This document shows, piece by piece, positions 26,108 to 33,364 of a stretch of DNA of 64,000 nucleotides. The notes under the pieces were generated by a model. It saw only the letters and a list, made by a program, of their open reading frames with translations. It did no database searches and was not told where the DNA came from. The stretch is from an uncultured Lachnospiraceae bacterium (lineage in GTDB: Bacteria; Bacillota; Clostridia; Lachnospirales; Lachnospiraceae). The stretch lies in contig CAJUSK010000012.1 of assembly GCA_910589075.1 (NCBI GenBank), positions 129,625-193,624 on the forward strand, written 5' to 3'. Both the position numbers and the translations under genes were made by a program. Numbering within the stretch: the first letter of the stretch is position 1; each line of letters starts with the position of its first letter.

Positions 26108-26844
26108 ATCGTCTCAACCAGCCTCTTCACCAACGCCTCATCTACGATTTCATATGCATCCCTGTGGGGCTGCTCCGTATAGGAGTAGGATACATCCGGC
26201 CCGTTGGTAGTCGGATCGCAAAGCCATCCCTTACAGGAACTGTGTACCTGCCAGATACCGGTCTTTTCCATCAGTTCTGCGGCATTACCCGCATTGACAC
26301 CACTGCCCGCCAAAATCTGTATCCGGTCGCCGTATTTCTTCTGGAGAGCGGCAATCTGCTCCGCGCCATCCATGGCCTTTGCCTTACCGCCGCTGGTGAG
26401 AACACGGCAAATTCCCATATCAATCAGCGCTTCCATGGCGCTGTCCTGATCCTGTACACAATCAAATGCCCGATGGAACACGGCCTCTCCGTGGTATCGG
26501 TCTATAATCTGAACGATCTTTCGTATCTGTGCCTCATGAAGCCTTGCCTGCGCATCCAGACATCCGAAAGCAATGCCGTCAGCGCCGTTTTTCATCAACA
26601 GTTCCGTATCCTGTTCCATCACTTCAAAGTCTGTATCACTGTAACAAAAGCCTGCCGCCCTGGGCCGTACCATCGCCACCACATTCAGATCCGTATGCTT
26701 TTTTGTCAGAAGCAACGTCCCCACAGACGGCGTCAGTCCCCCCAGATACAGCGCACTGTTCAGTTCGATACGCTTTGCACCTCCGCGATAAGCCGCCAGC
26801 GCGTCTTCATAGCTTCCGCAACAGATTTCCACTATTTTTTCCAT
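26104..26844 (-). CDS. cutC: CutC family TIM-barrel protein
   Basis: A 246-residue CutC protein: MEKIVEICCGSYEDALAAYRG, RIELNSALYLGGLTPS, VVAMVRPRAAGFCYSD, FHRAFDCVQD and LTSGGKAKAMDGAE match the family throughout. The copper-homeostasis role assigned in E. coli has been questioned, so the true function is open. GAGGGTGACA precedes the ATG. yitT follows with a stop-start overlap. Confidence 0.92.
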   Translation of the reverse strand: MEKIVEICCGSYEDALAAYRGGAKRIELNSALYLGGLTPSVGTLLLTKKHTDLNVVAMVRPRAAGFCYSDTDFEVMEQDTELLMKNGADGIAFGCLDAQARLHEAQIRKIVQIIDRYHGEAVFHRAFDCVQDQDSAMEALIDMGICRVLTSGGKAKAMDGAEQIAALQKKYGDRIQILAGSGVNAGNAAELMEKTGIWQVHSSCKGWLCDPTTNGPDVSYSYTEQPHRDAYEIVDEALVKRLVETI

Positions 26845-27021
26845 ATTGTCACCCTCACGCCTGAATCATTTTCTTTTGTAACAGTTTCGTCAAACAGAAC
26901 TGTTACCTGCAAACTCCATTGATCACTGCCTGCGGCAATGGGAGTTTGCACCCATGAATCGTTCACTTGCGGTCTGCCCGGTCAATGTGCAGACCTGATT
27001 TCAGCTTGTTCTATCGTTCCG
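26845..27021. other. Intergenic hairpins downstream of mupG-like gene
   Basis: No gene is visible. GCAAACTCC-ATTG...CAATG-GGAGTTTGC at about 26909-26950 forms a long stem, and GGTCTGC...GCAGACC at about 26974-26998 a second one. A related GGTCTGCGCA/TGCGCAGACC hairpin follows the M42 gene. They probably end or stabilise the long minus-strand transcript. Confidence 0.5.
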
Positions 27022-28110
27022 TTAAATTGTCAGCGCAAAGCTGTAAGCCGGTTTGATGCAGTCCAGTAAAAGCTGTTCCCCGCCATCCACATGGCCCACA
27101 TAATTATAGACATCATCCGCTTTTATCTCGCTCAGTACGATCATCAGTTCTCCCGCATAATGTTTCAGATGATCGTTGACAATGATCACATCGCCTCTGG
27201 TAAACAGTTCCTTGCCGTTTGGCCGGGGCACAATGGATTTGTCTTTATATTCTACTCTGGGCCAGCTTGATCTGACAACCAGTTCATTGCAGTCGTCCCT
27301 GGACATATGGATATCGCAAGTGATAATCTCTTTTTCTATCTCAGAAATGCCTTCGGCTGCATTCACTTTGATCATAATTTTGCTCAGGTCGGTTTCCGCC
27401 ATGGCTTTCAGCTCCGCCTCACTGGCAAAGGCATTGCCGATGAGGAAATCATTGATCAGCCCCATGGCATTCAAATGTCTGAGCTGCAGGTCAATGGGCA
27501 GGTCACGGTGGATCTCCAGTGTGGGAAGCCCGTCATATACTTCCCAGGGCCCATGGGTATGCGGCTCATGACTGGTCACAAAAGCCGCATTATTCAGTCC
27601 CAGCGGCTGATACCAACTGTTCAGCTCCTGCCACCGGGAAAGTCCCATACCCGTATTTCTCTGGGGATAAAAATTACTGCAAAGGCACATATTGCCGCGG
27701 TCTGCGCCCTTTTTGATCATTACGTCCAGCGCCTGGGTGGAGGAAGCATTGTATTCAATCATAATGCCATAGGGATTTTTGGTGATGGCAATATCCTCGG
27801 CATCACTAAAATGTTCGTCCAGACGGATGATGTCCACATTCATTTCCGCGAAAACGGACAGATCACGCGGCCCTGCGCCCAGTCTTTTAAAAACAGCTCC
27901 GTTTGTATCCACCGATACTTTGAGACCATTCTCATGAGCCACCTTGCAAAACTCTGTAAAGTCCCGTTTGATCGTCTCTTTATCCTCTTCCACGGACAAC
28001 AGACAGGTAAATACGCGCTGAAAACCGTATTTCCCCGCCAGTTTCATATATTCATAGCATTTTTCTCTGGGTGCCCGCTCCGGGTATACAGAGATGCCGA
28101 GTCTTTTCAT
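27022..28110 (-). CDS. MupG-like 6-phospho-N-acetylmuramidase family protein (DUF871)
   Basis: A 362-residue two-domain protein: a TIM barrel (RLGISVYPERAPREKCYEYM, FTCLLSVEED, IIRLDEHFSD, GIMIEYNAS, CLCSNFYPQRNTGM) and a C-terminal cyclophilin-like domain (about 245-362). This is the DUF871 family, whose characterised member MupG of Staphylococcus cleaves MurNAc-6-phosphate-GlcNAc taken up by a PTS. The substrate here may differ, since neighbours are a lactose/cellobiose-type PTS and a glycosylasparaginase. The ATG at 28110 has GGAGGG nine bases upstream. It is the last gene of the putative glycopeptide operon, separated from the dipeptidase by tandem palindromes. Confidence 0.88.
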   Translation of the reverse strand: MKRLGISVYPERAPREKCYEYMKLAGKYGFQRVFTCLLSVEEDKETIKRDFTEFCKVAHENGLKVSVDTNGAVFKRLGAGPRDLSVFAEMNVDIIRLDEHFSDAEDIAITKNPYGIMIEYNASSTQALDVMIKKGADRGNMCLCSNFYPQRNTGMGLSRWQELNSWYQPLGLNNAAFVTSHEPHTHGPWEVYDGLPTLEIHRDLPIDLQLRHLNAMGLINDFLIGNAFASEAELKAMAETDLSKIMIKVNAAEGISEIEKEIITCDIHMSRDDCNELVVRSSWPRVEYKDKSIVPRPNGKELFTRGDVIIVNDHLKHYAGELMIVLSEIKADDVYNYVGHVDGGEQLLLDCIKPAYSFALTI

Positions 28111-28148
28111 ACTCAAATCCCTCCTGTTTTATTCCAGCTTTATTCCAG

Positions 28149-28475
28149 TTCCGCTACATTCCGGACAATACCCCTGCTCTGAAAGGTTTTTCCATCCCCT
28201 TCGTGGCTGTAAAATCCTTTCGGGCATTGTCCGGAATTTCGCTGTTTTTATTCCTGTTTTATTCCTGTTCCGCTACATTCCGGACAATGCCTCTGCTCTG
28301 AAAGGTTTTTCCATCCCCTTCGTGGCTGTAAAATCCTTTCGGGCACTGTCCGGAATTCCGCTGTTTTTTTCCAGTTCCGCTACATTCCGGACAATGCCCC
28401 TGCTCTGAAAGGCTTTTCCATCCCCTTCGTGGCTGTAAAATCCTTTCGGGCACTGTCCGGAATTTCGCTGTTTTT
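28149..28475. repeat. Three tandem copies of a long palindromic repeat
   Basis: Hairpin cores span 28158-28237, 28277-28356 and 28384-28463. Each has an outer stem ATTCCGGACARTGCCC with GGGCAYTGTCCGGAAT, an inner stem GAAAGGYTTTT with AAAATCCTTTC, and an apical CCATCCCCTTCGTGG. Copies are about 95 percent alike by eye, spaced 119 and 107 bases apart. They fill the gap between the dipeptidase and mupG-like genes. No coding potential is supported. Confidence 0.9.
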
Positions 28476-28485
28476 GTTCCTGTTT

Positions 28486-29610
28486 TTAATTCTGCTCCAG
28501 GCCATCTATGAGCTGATGCAGTGCATAAGCATAGATTTGGGTGTTTTTCTCAATGTCACAAATGCGCATCCACTCGTCAGGCATATGGCCGATGCCTTTC
28601 TGGCCTTTGAAGCTGGGGCCAAAGGGTACGATATTTTTCACCACTTTGGCATAGCTGCCGCCGGTGGTGGTCACTGCACTTCCGTCCTCGTGCATGATTT
28701 CCTCATAGACACGTTCCAGGGTTTTGATCAGGTAGGTATCCTTGTCAAAAAAGACGGGATCAATGTTGGAATCCAGAATGAGGATCATATGCTCGCTGCA
28801 CAGTTTCCGCAGGGATTCTGTCATCGTCTCCAGCTTATAAGAAGCCGGATAGCTGGAAACCAGTGTCAGGCCGCAACTGTCCGCATCCTCAAACAGTTCA
28901 ACCTTGCGCACTTGGTTTTTTCCGAACTCTTCGTCGGAATAGTCGATGCCCAGGCTGGCTGCCAGATCATTTTTGTTGAGAATAAACCGGTTGACAAAGG
29001 TATAAAGTTCTTCTGTCCTGTCTTTCGGCAGGCTGTAACGGAATGCCGCCCTGCCGCGCTCCGCGTAGATAACCGGATACTTAACATCGGGAGTCCAGCC
29101 CATCAGGGGATATTTGTGGTCTTTGAAATACCATTTCATATCTTCCATCCCGGTTTCTTCGTTGGTACCGAAAATGATCTTGACACGAATGGGGAATTCA
29201 TACCCCAGATCCATCAATGCCTTTAAGGCATACATACAGCAGAATGTGGGACCCTTATTGTCAAGGACACCTCTTGCATACAGGGTGCCGTCTTTTTCCG
29301 TACATACAAAGGGATCCGTCTTCCACACGCCGTCCACATCCACCACATCCAGATGTCCCACACAGGCAATGTAATCTTCCGTGTCGGGGCCGCAGGCTGC
29401 AATGCCCACCTGATTGCCCACATTCTCGGTCTCGAATCCCAGCCGCCGGGCAATGGCCAGTGCCGCATTGAGGCAGTCTGTCACCCGTTGCCCGTAAGGG
29501 TCCTCCGGTGTGGCTGTATCTTGCCTGGAATCCATACTACAGATTGTTTTGATGTCTTCCACCAGATCCGGAAGCAGCTCACTCACATGGTTTATGATTT
29601 TCTCTTTCAT
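28486..29610 (-). CDS. M20-family (PepV/Sapep-like) dipeptidase
   Basis: A 374-residue zinc peptidase. Metal ligands and catalytic residues are visible in CVGHLDVVDVDGVWKTDPF, GVLDNKGPTFCCMYALKAL and FGTNEETGMEDMKWY; the distal ligand region reads KNIVPFGPS...IGHMPDEW. PepV-type enzymes usually run 440-470 residues, so the lid domain here is shortened. It would cleave dipeptides in the cytosol. It follows the glycosylasparaginase by two bases and belongs to the same operon, which supports action on the peptide part of an imported conjugate. Confidence 0.88.
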   Translation of the reverse strand: MKEKIINHVSELLPDLVEDIKTICSMDSRQDTATPEDPYGQRVTDCLNAALAIARRLGFETENVGNQVGIAACGPDTEDYIACVGHLDVVDVDGVWKTDPFVCTEKDGTLYARGVLDNKGPTFCCMYALKALMDLGYEFPIRVKIIFGTNEETGMEDMKWYFKDHKYPLMGWTPDVKYPVIYAERGRAAFRYSLPKDRTEELYTFVNRFILNKNDLAASLGIDYSDEEFGKNQVRKVELFEDADSCGLTLVSSYPASYKLETMTESLRKLCSEHMILILDSNIDPVFFDKDTYLIKTLERVYEEIMHEDGSAVTTTGGSYAKVVKNIVPFGPSFKGQKGIGHMPDEWMRICDIEKNTQIYAYALHQLIDGLEQN

Positions 29611-29612
29611 TT

Positions 29613-30566
29613 TTATTCCTCAACCGGTGCCATACGCACGCGCATATATTCTTCCAGCCACTCTTTGGAAGCTTCTTCAAATGTGCAGTGGCCGTCCTCT
29701 TCTCTTGTTACCAGATAGACAATGGGGGGCTGGTCCTGTGTGGCCACGCTGAAGGAAAATCCGCCGATATTGGTAGCACAGCCAAATTCCCCTTTGCAGT
29801 TCATTGCCACCACCGATAAATCGCCTGCTTCGCCCCGTTTTTCTTTCAGTTTCCGGTCCAGATCGCCAACTGCCTTCTCACATGCCTCCTGGGGTGTCAG
29901 TCCTTCTTTCATCAGACGGACGATCTCATAGGAGATACAGCCTTTCATCAGATCCTCTCCCAGTCCGGTAGCCGTCGCACCACCCACTTCAGAATCCGCA
30001 TAGAACCCGGAACCTACGATCGGTGAATCCCCTACACGGCCGCTGCGTTTCATAAACAGGCCGCTGGTGCTGGTAGCCGCTGTCACTGTGCCGGACTGAT
30101 CCAGACATACCATGCCCACCGTATCGTGGCCATCATAGGGTTTCAGTTCCTGATCCAGCTCTTTTTTCTTTTTGCGGTAAAAAGCCTTTGCACGGTCAGT
30201 CAGCATTTCCTTTTCCTCGAATTTGCACGCACGGGCGTATTTCTCGGCGCCTGCCCCTACCAGTACATTGTTGACTTTTTCTTCGCTGAGTTTTCTGGCG
30301 ATGCTGATGGGGTTTGCAAAATCTTTGATGGCGCCCAGCGCACCCACGCTCATGGTATCACCGTCCATATAGCCGGCATCCAATTCCACGATCTGCTCTT
30401 CATTGGGCAGCCCGCCATAACCCACTGACTTATAATAAGGGAAGTCCTCCACCGCACGGATGGCAGTCTCGATGGCGCTGCCTGAAGTTTCCCCCTTTTT
30501 CAGCATTTCGTCTGCCAGTTCTATCCCTTCCTTTGCCATCCTCCATGTGGCTATGATTCCATACAT
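29613..30566 (-). CDS. Glycosylasparaginase, N4-(beta-N-acetylglucosaminyl)-L-asparaginase
   Basis: A 317-residue Ntn-hydrolase. The self-processing site is DGHDTVGMVCLDQSG, with the catalytic Thr after Asp as in lysosomal AGA and Elizabethkingia AGA. SGRVGDSPIVGSGFYAD and GGATATGLGEDLMKG are the substrate-binding blocks. AGA releases aspartate and GlcNAc-amine from GlcNAc-Asn. There is no signal peptide, unlike the Elizabethkingia enzyme, so the substrate must be imported. The ATG follows AGGAGGAAATGAT. It lies between M42 and M20 peptidase genes in a PTS operon. An isoaspartyl-peptidase activity is the main alternative, but the HDTVGMV and GRVGDSP motifs favour AGA. Confidence 0.88.
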   Translation of the reverse strand: MYGIIATWRMAKEGIELADEMLKKGETSGSAIETAIRAVEDFPYYKSVGYGGLPNEEQIVELDAGYMDGDTMSVGALGAIKDFANPISIARKLSEEKVNNVLVGAGAEKYARACKFEEKEMLTDRAKAFYRKKKKELDQELKPYDGHDTVGMVCLDQSGTVTAATSTSGLFMKRSGRVGDSPIVGSGFYADSEVGGATATGLGEDLMKGCISYEIVRLMKEGLTPQEACEKAVGDLDRKLKEKRGEAGDLSVVAMNCKGEFGCATNIGGFSFSVATQDQPPIVYLVTREEDGHCTFEEASKEWLEEYMRVRMAPVEE

Positions 30567-30599
30567 ATCATTTCCTCCTGCCTGATATCATGTTTCCAC

Positions 30600-30627
30600 G
30601 GTCTGCGCAGCAAGTGCGCAGACCTGT
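30600..30627 (-). other. Intercistronic hairpin between M42 and AGA genes
   Basis: GGTCTGCGCA pairs with TGCGCAGACC around GCAAG. It lies just after the M42 stop and before the AGA ribosome site. It lacks a T-run, so partial termination or mRNA processing is more likely than full termination. Confidence 0.6.
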
Positions 30628-30631
30628 ATAT

Positions 30632-31705
30632 TTATTTACATTCATTGTTTAATATCCTGTGAAATACCTCATCATCCATGTCCTTTACCAGCTCGCAGAT
30701 CAGACGGATGCAGGCCTCCACATCATCCTCGTGGATCATGCTGTGGTTGGTGTGCATATACCGGATGGGTATGGATAAGGTCATATTGAGGATTCCTTCA
30801 AAAGCCTTGTGTATATTGCCGGAATCCGTACCGCCTTTGTTAAATACCGCATACTGGCAGGGAATATCGTGCTCTTTGCAGATACTTTCCACATACCGCA
30901 CCAGTCCTCTGGGCGCTATGGAATTGGAGTCAATCATCGAAAGCACCACACCTTTGCCCAGGCTGCAAATATTATGGTTAGCCGGCGTATCTCCGGCCAA
31001 TGTGGTGTCAATGGCGAAGGCAATATCCGGATGCACGGCCTCTGTGGCAGTTCTGGCGCCCCTAAGGCCCGGCTCTTCCTGCACGGTATTGGCCAGGTAC
31101 AGAGGGATATGGGCCGTATCTTTCAGCCGCTCTGCAGCCTCTGCCATGATGTAGTTTCCGATTCGATCATCAAAAGCTTTGCAGGAAATATATTTGGGAT
31201 TGTTCATCACTTCAAAATGCGCCCAGGGCGCAATCATATCCCCTATAGCAATTCCCATGGAAAGTACTTCTTCCCGGTCTTTCACACCCAGATCCAGATA
31301 CACGTCTTCCATGGAAACAGTCTTGCTGCGAATTTCCTCCGGCAGTCCATGGGTTGCCATGCTGCCCATCAGCGCCGGATATTTCTTTTTATCTTTCGTG
31401 ACAATGGTGTACCACTGCCCCAAAACCATGTGGCTCCACCAGCTTCCCACCGGACGCACCCGGATGAATCCGTTGTCGTCGATGCTCTCCACCATAAAGC
31501 CCACCTCGTCCATATGGGCGGCAACCATCATCACCGGCCCCCGGGCATCCCTGCATTTGACAGCGACCACGCTGCCCAGTCCATCCTGCATACAGTCGAT
31601 ACCGAGGCTCTCATACTCTTCTGTCAGGATCCTGCCCACTTCCTGCTCAAAGGAGGAGATCCCGCAGACGGAACATATTTTTTCCAGTCTTTCCAAATTT
31701 ATCAT
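30632..31705 (-). CDS. M42-family metallo-aminopeptidase (intact)
   Basis: A 357-residue enzyme of the M42 glutamyl aminopeptidase/TET family. The metal site is complete: VAAHMDEVGFMV, CKAFDDRIGNY, TVQEEPGLRGARTA (catalytic Glu pair), FAIDTTLAGD and YMHTNHSMIH. These enzymes form large dodecamers and remove N-terminal residues from small peptides. Its start overlaps the stop of the degenerate paralogue by four bases, so both are made together. Confidence 0.92.
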   Translation of the reverse strand: MINLERLEKICSVCGISSFEQEVGRILTEEYESLGIDCMQDGLGSVVAVKCRDARGPVMMVAAHMDEVGFMVESIDDNGFIRVRPVGSWWSHMVLGQWYTIVTKDKKKYPALMGSMATHGLPEEIRSKTVSMEDVYLDLGVKDREEVLSMGIAIGDMIAPWAHFEVMNNPKYISCKAFDDRIGNYIMAEAAERLKDTAHIPLYLANTVQEEPGLRGARTATEAVHPDIAFAIDTTLAGDTPANHNICSLGKGVVLSMIDSNSIAPRGLVRYVESICKEHDIPCQYAVFNKGGTDSGNIHKAFEGILNMTLSIPIRYMHTNHSMIHEDDVEACIRLICELVKDMDDEVFHRILNNECK

Positions 31706-32724
31706 CTATTGTCACCCAGTCCGAACCCTGCAATTTTTTCAGAATCAATGGTATCCAGATATGCAGCCAGGCTCTCTGTCAATGCGTCCACATCCCCGGC
31801 CCTGCAAATCTCGTTGGCGCTGCCCATATGATCCATGGCTACACCGACACTGATCGCCGGCGTCCCTTTTAATGTCTTATGGATAAAAGAACCGTCATTT
31901 CCCGTAATTCCAAAATAAGGTTTTGTCTCTGTCTTTCCTGCAAAATCATGTAACAGAGACTGTGCGGGAAGCATCTGGCGGTCATAATATCCCAGAATCA
32001 CGCCGTCCCCTGTGTTTGCTTTTCTTTTCGCTGTGTCAAACGCTGTCAGGGCAATGGCTGCATCCGGCCGGATTACATAAGTCGCTGTTTTCGTTCCTCT
32101 GAACCCGATGACAGACTGCGCAATACAGCCCACTGCCAGATGGAAATCAAATTCTGTATCCTTTATCCGTTCCAGCAGTTCCAATGTCACTTCATTAAAT
32201 ATCCTGGGGAACAGTGCCTTCGACATGATAATCCCGTCTCTCTCACAAAATGCACTGGCATATCCCACCAGATCGCCGGGATGAACGCGTTCTTTCAGTT
32301 CTTCATAAGGAATACCGCAGGTGATAAATAAGTCATCCGCATTTTTCGCCTCACAGGAATCTTCCAGCGTTTTTTTGTCCATACCGATCACACCGTCGAT
32401 ACAGGTATCCTCTCTCGTCAGAATACGCACACGCTGATGCAGCAGGGAGCTGCATGCCAGATGTTCCAGCGGAATAAAGGAAACAGTCCCTTCCTTCTTC
32501 ACCTCTGAAACCATCAGCCCCACTTCGTCCAGAGGGGAAGCGATCATAAAAGTCTGTGCATTTGGATTTTTTGATTTCTTAATCGCAAAGAGCGATCCCA
32601 GACGGTCACACCGTATCTCATCACATAAGGGTTCATAACTCTCACGGAGTATTTTGGAAATCCCATGCTCCGCGCTGCTGACCCCGAAACTGTTACATAG
32701 TTTTTCTAATCTGCCTGTGTTCAT
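31702..32724 (-). CDS. M42-family paralogue lacking the metal site (pseudoenzyme)
   Basis: A 340-residue protein that aligns along its length with the neighbouring M42 peptidase, but the key positions differ: AAHMDEVG has become ASPLDEVG, AFDDRIG has become ALFPRIF, the catalytic QEEPGLRG has become QSVIGFRG, and AIDTTLAGD has become ALTAFDTAK. All zinc ligands and the catalytic Glu are therefore lost or displaced, while the frame is intact. The ATG at 32724 has AAAAAGGAGAGGT before it. It may be a structural or regulatory partner of the active M42 subunit. Decay without function is possible, but the open frame argues against it. Confidence 0.85.
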   Translation of the reverse strand: MNTGRLEKLCNSFGVSSAEHGISKILRESYEPLCDEIRCDRLGSLFAIKKSKNPNAQTFMIASPLDEVGLMVSEVKKEGTVSFIPLEHLACSSLLHQRVRILTREDTCIDGVIGMDKKTLEDSCEAKNADDLFITCGIPYEELKERVHPGDLVGYASAFCERDGIIMSKALFPRIFNEVTLELLERIKDTEFDFHLAVGCIAQSVIGFRGTKTATYVIRPDAAIALTAFDTAKRKANTGDGVILGYYDRQMLPAQSLLHDFAGKTETKPYFGITGNDGSFIHKTLKGTPAISVGVAMDHMGSANEICRAGDVDALTESLAAYLDTIDSEKIAGFGLGDNR

Positions 32725-32742
32725 ACCTCTCCTTTTTGAAAA

Positions 32743-32790
32743 GACCGCCGCAAAATCCATTTTACGAAAAATCCTTTTGCGGCGGCACTT
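32743..32790 (-). other. Intercistronic hairpin before the M42-like gene
   Basis: CCGCCGCAAAA at about 32744-32754 pairs with TTTTGCGGCGG at about 32774-32785. It sits between the GrdB-like stop and the M42-like ribosome site inside the operon. Confidence 0.55.
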
Positions 32791-32806
32791 TTAAAATTTT
32801 ATATAC

Positions 32807-33331
32807 TTAATAGCAAACCCGATTGCGGACATTCTCAAGTTCTGCTGACTGCTCTACCATGCATTTCATAAACTCGCACAAATCCGCAAAGCTGTCATTC
32901 AAACCGGTACCGCCCTTTTTCGGCATTTTCAGTATAGGCGTTTTGTCTTTGAATGCCGCGATGGTATCTCCGTTCTCAACAGACATCATGGCACAAGACT
33001 TGATATCGGTGTTTTCCAGAATCGAAGTGGAAATCATGGCAGCCATCCGTGCATAATCCGGATAGTTGAAGCAAGGCCCGCACAAAACGAAGTCCGGATT
33101 TACCTTTTTAGCCATTGCTGTCATCTTTTTCACTACTTCTTCTTCATTGTTCTGAAAATACTCATTGCCACAGTACAGCGTAGCTGCAACCTGCGCTCCG
33201 ATTTTTTCAAAATGCGGCTCCAGCATCAGGGAGGAACCAATCCCGCCTTTCACGGCAGTCAGGCCCACGTTCGGATTGGATTTTCCACCGGCCCCTGCCA
33301 GACCCTGATCAAAAATCAATACAACTTTCAT
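32807..33331 (-). CDS. GrdB-like protein (N-terminal part of glycine reductase B family)
   Basis: A 174-residue protein resembling the N-terminal third of GrdB, the selenoprotein B of glycine/sarcosine/betaine reductases. LYCGNEYFQNNEEEVVKKM and NPDFVLCGPCFNYPDYARM match the ICGDGYF and GPAFNAGRYG blocks. The part of GrdB that carries selenocysteine is absent, and no in-frame TGA is present. It has several Cys (LYCG, LCGPC). Similar short GrdB-related proteins occur next to PTS genes in Firmicutes as far as I recall. Function is unknown. Confidence 0.75.
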   Translation of the reverse strand: MKVVLIFDQGLAGAGGKSNPNVGLTAVKGGIGSSLMLEPHFEKIGAQVAATLYCGNEYFQNNEEEVVKKMTAMAKKVNPDFVLCGPCFNYPDYARMAAMISTSILENTDIKSCAMMSVENGDTIAAFKDKTPILKMPKKGGTGLNDSFADLCEFMKCMVEQSAELENVRNRVCY

Positions 33332-33364
33332 ATTCAGCCTCCTGTTATTTCAGGTGGATTGTCA

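Noticed and set aside
28149..28475. CRISPR array of three units
   Set aside because: Repeats of more than 100 bases that are palindromic throughout, with short non-unique linkers, do not fit CRISPR.
28071..28480. Open frames with repeated SFRALSGI peptides
   Set aside because: They are translations of the three tandem palindromes; the hairpin symmetry explains the sequence better than coding.
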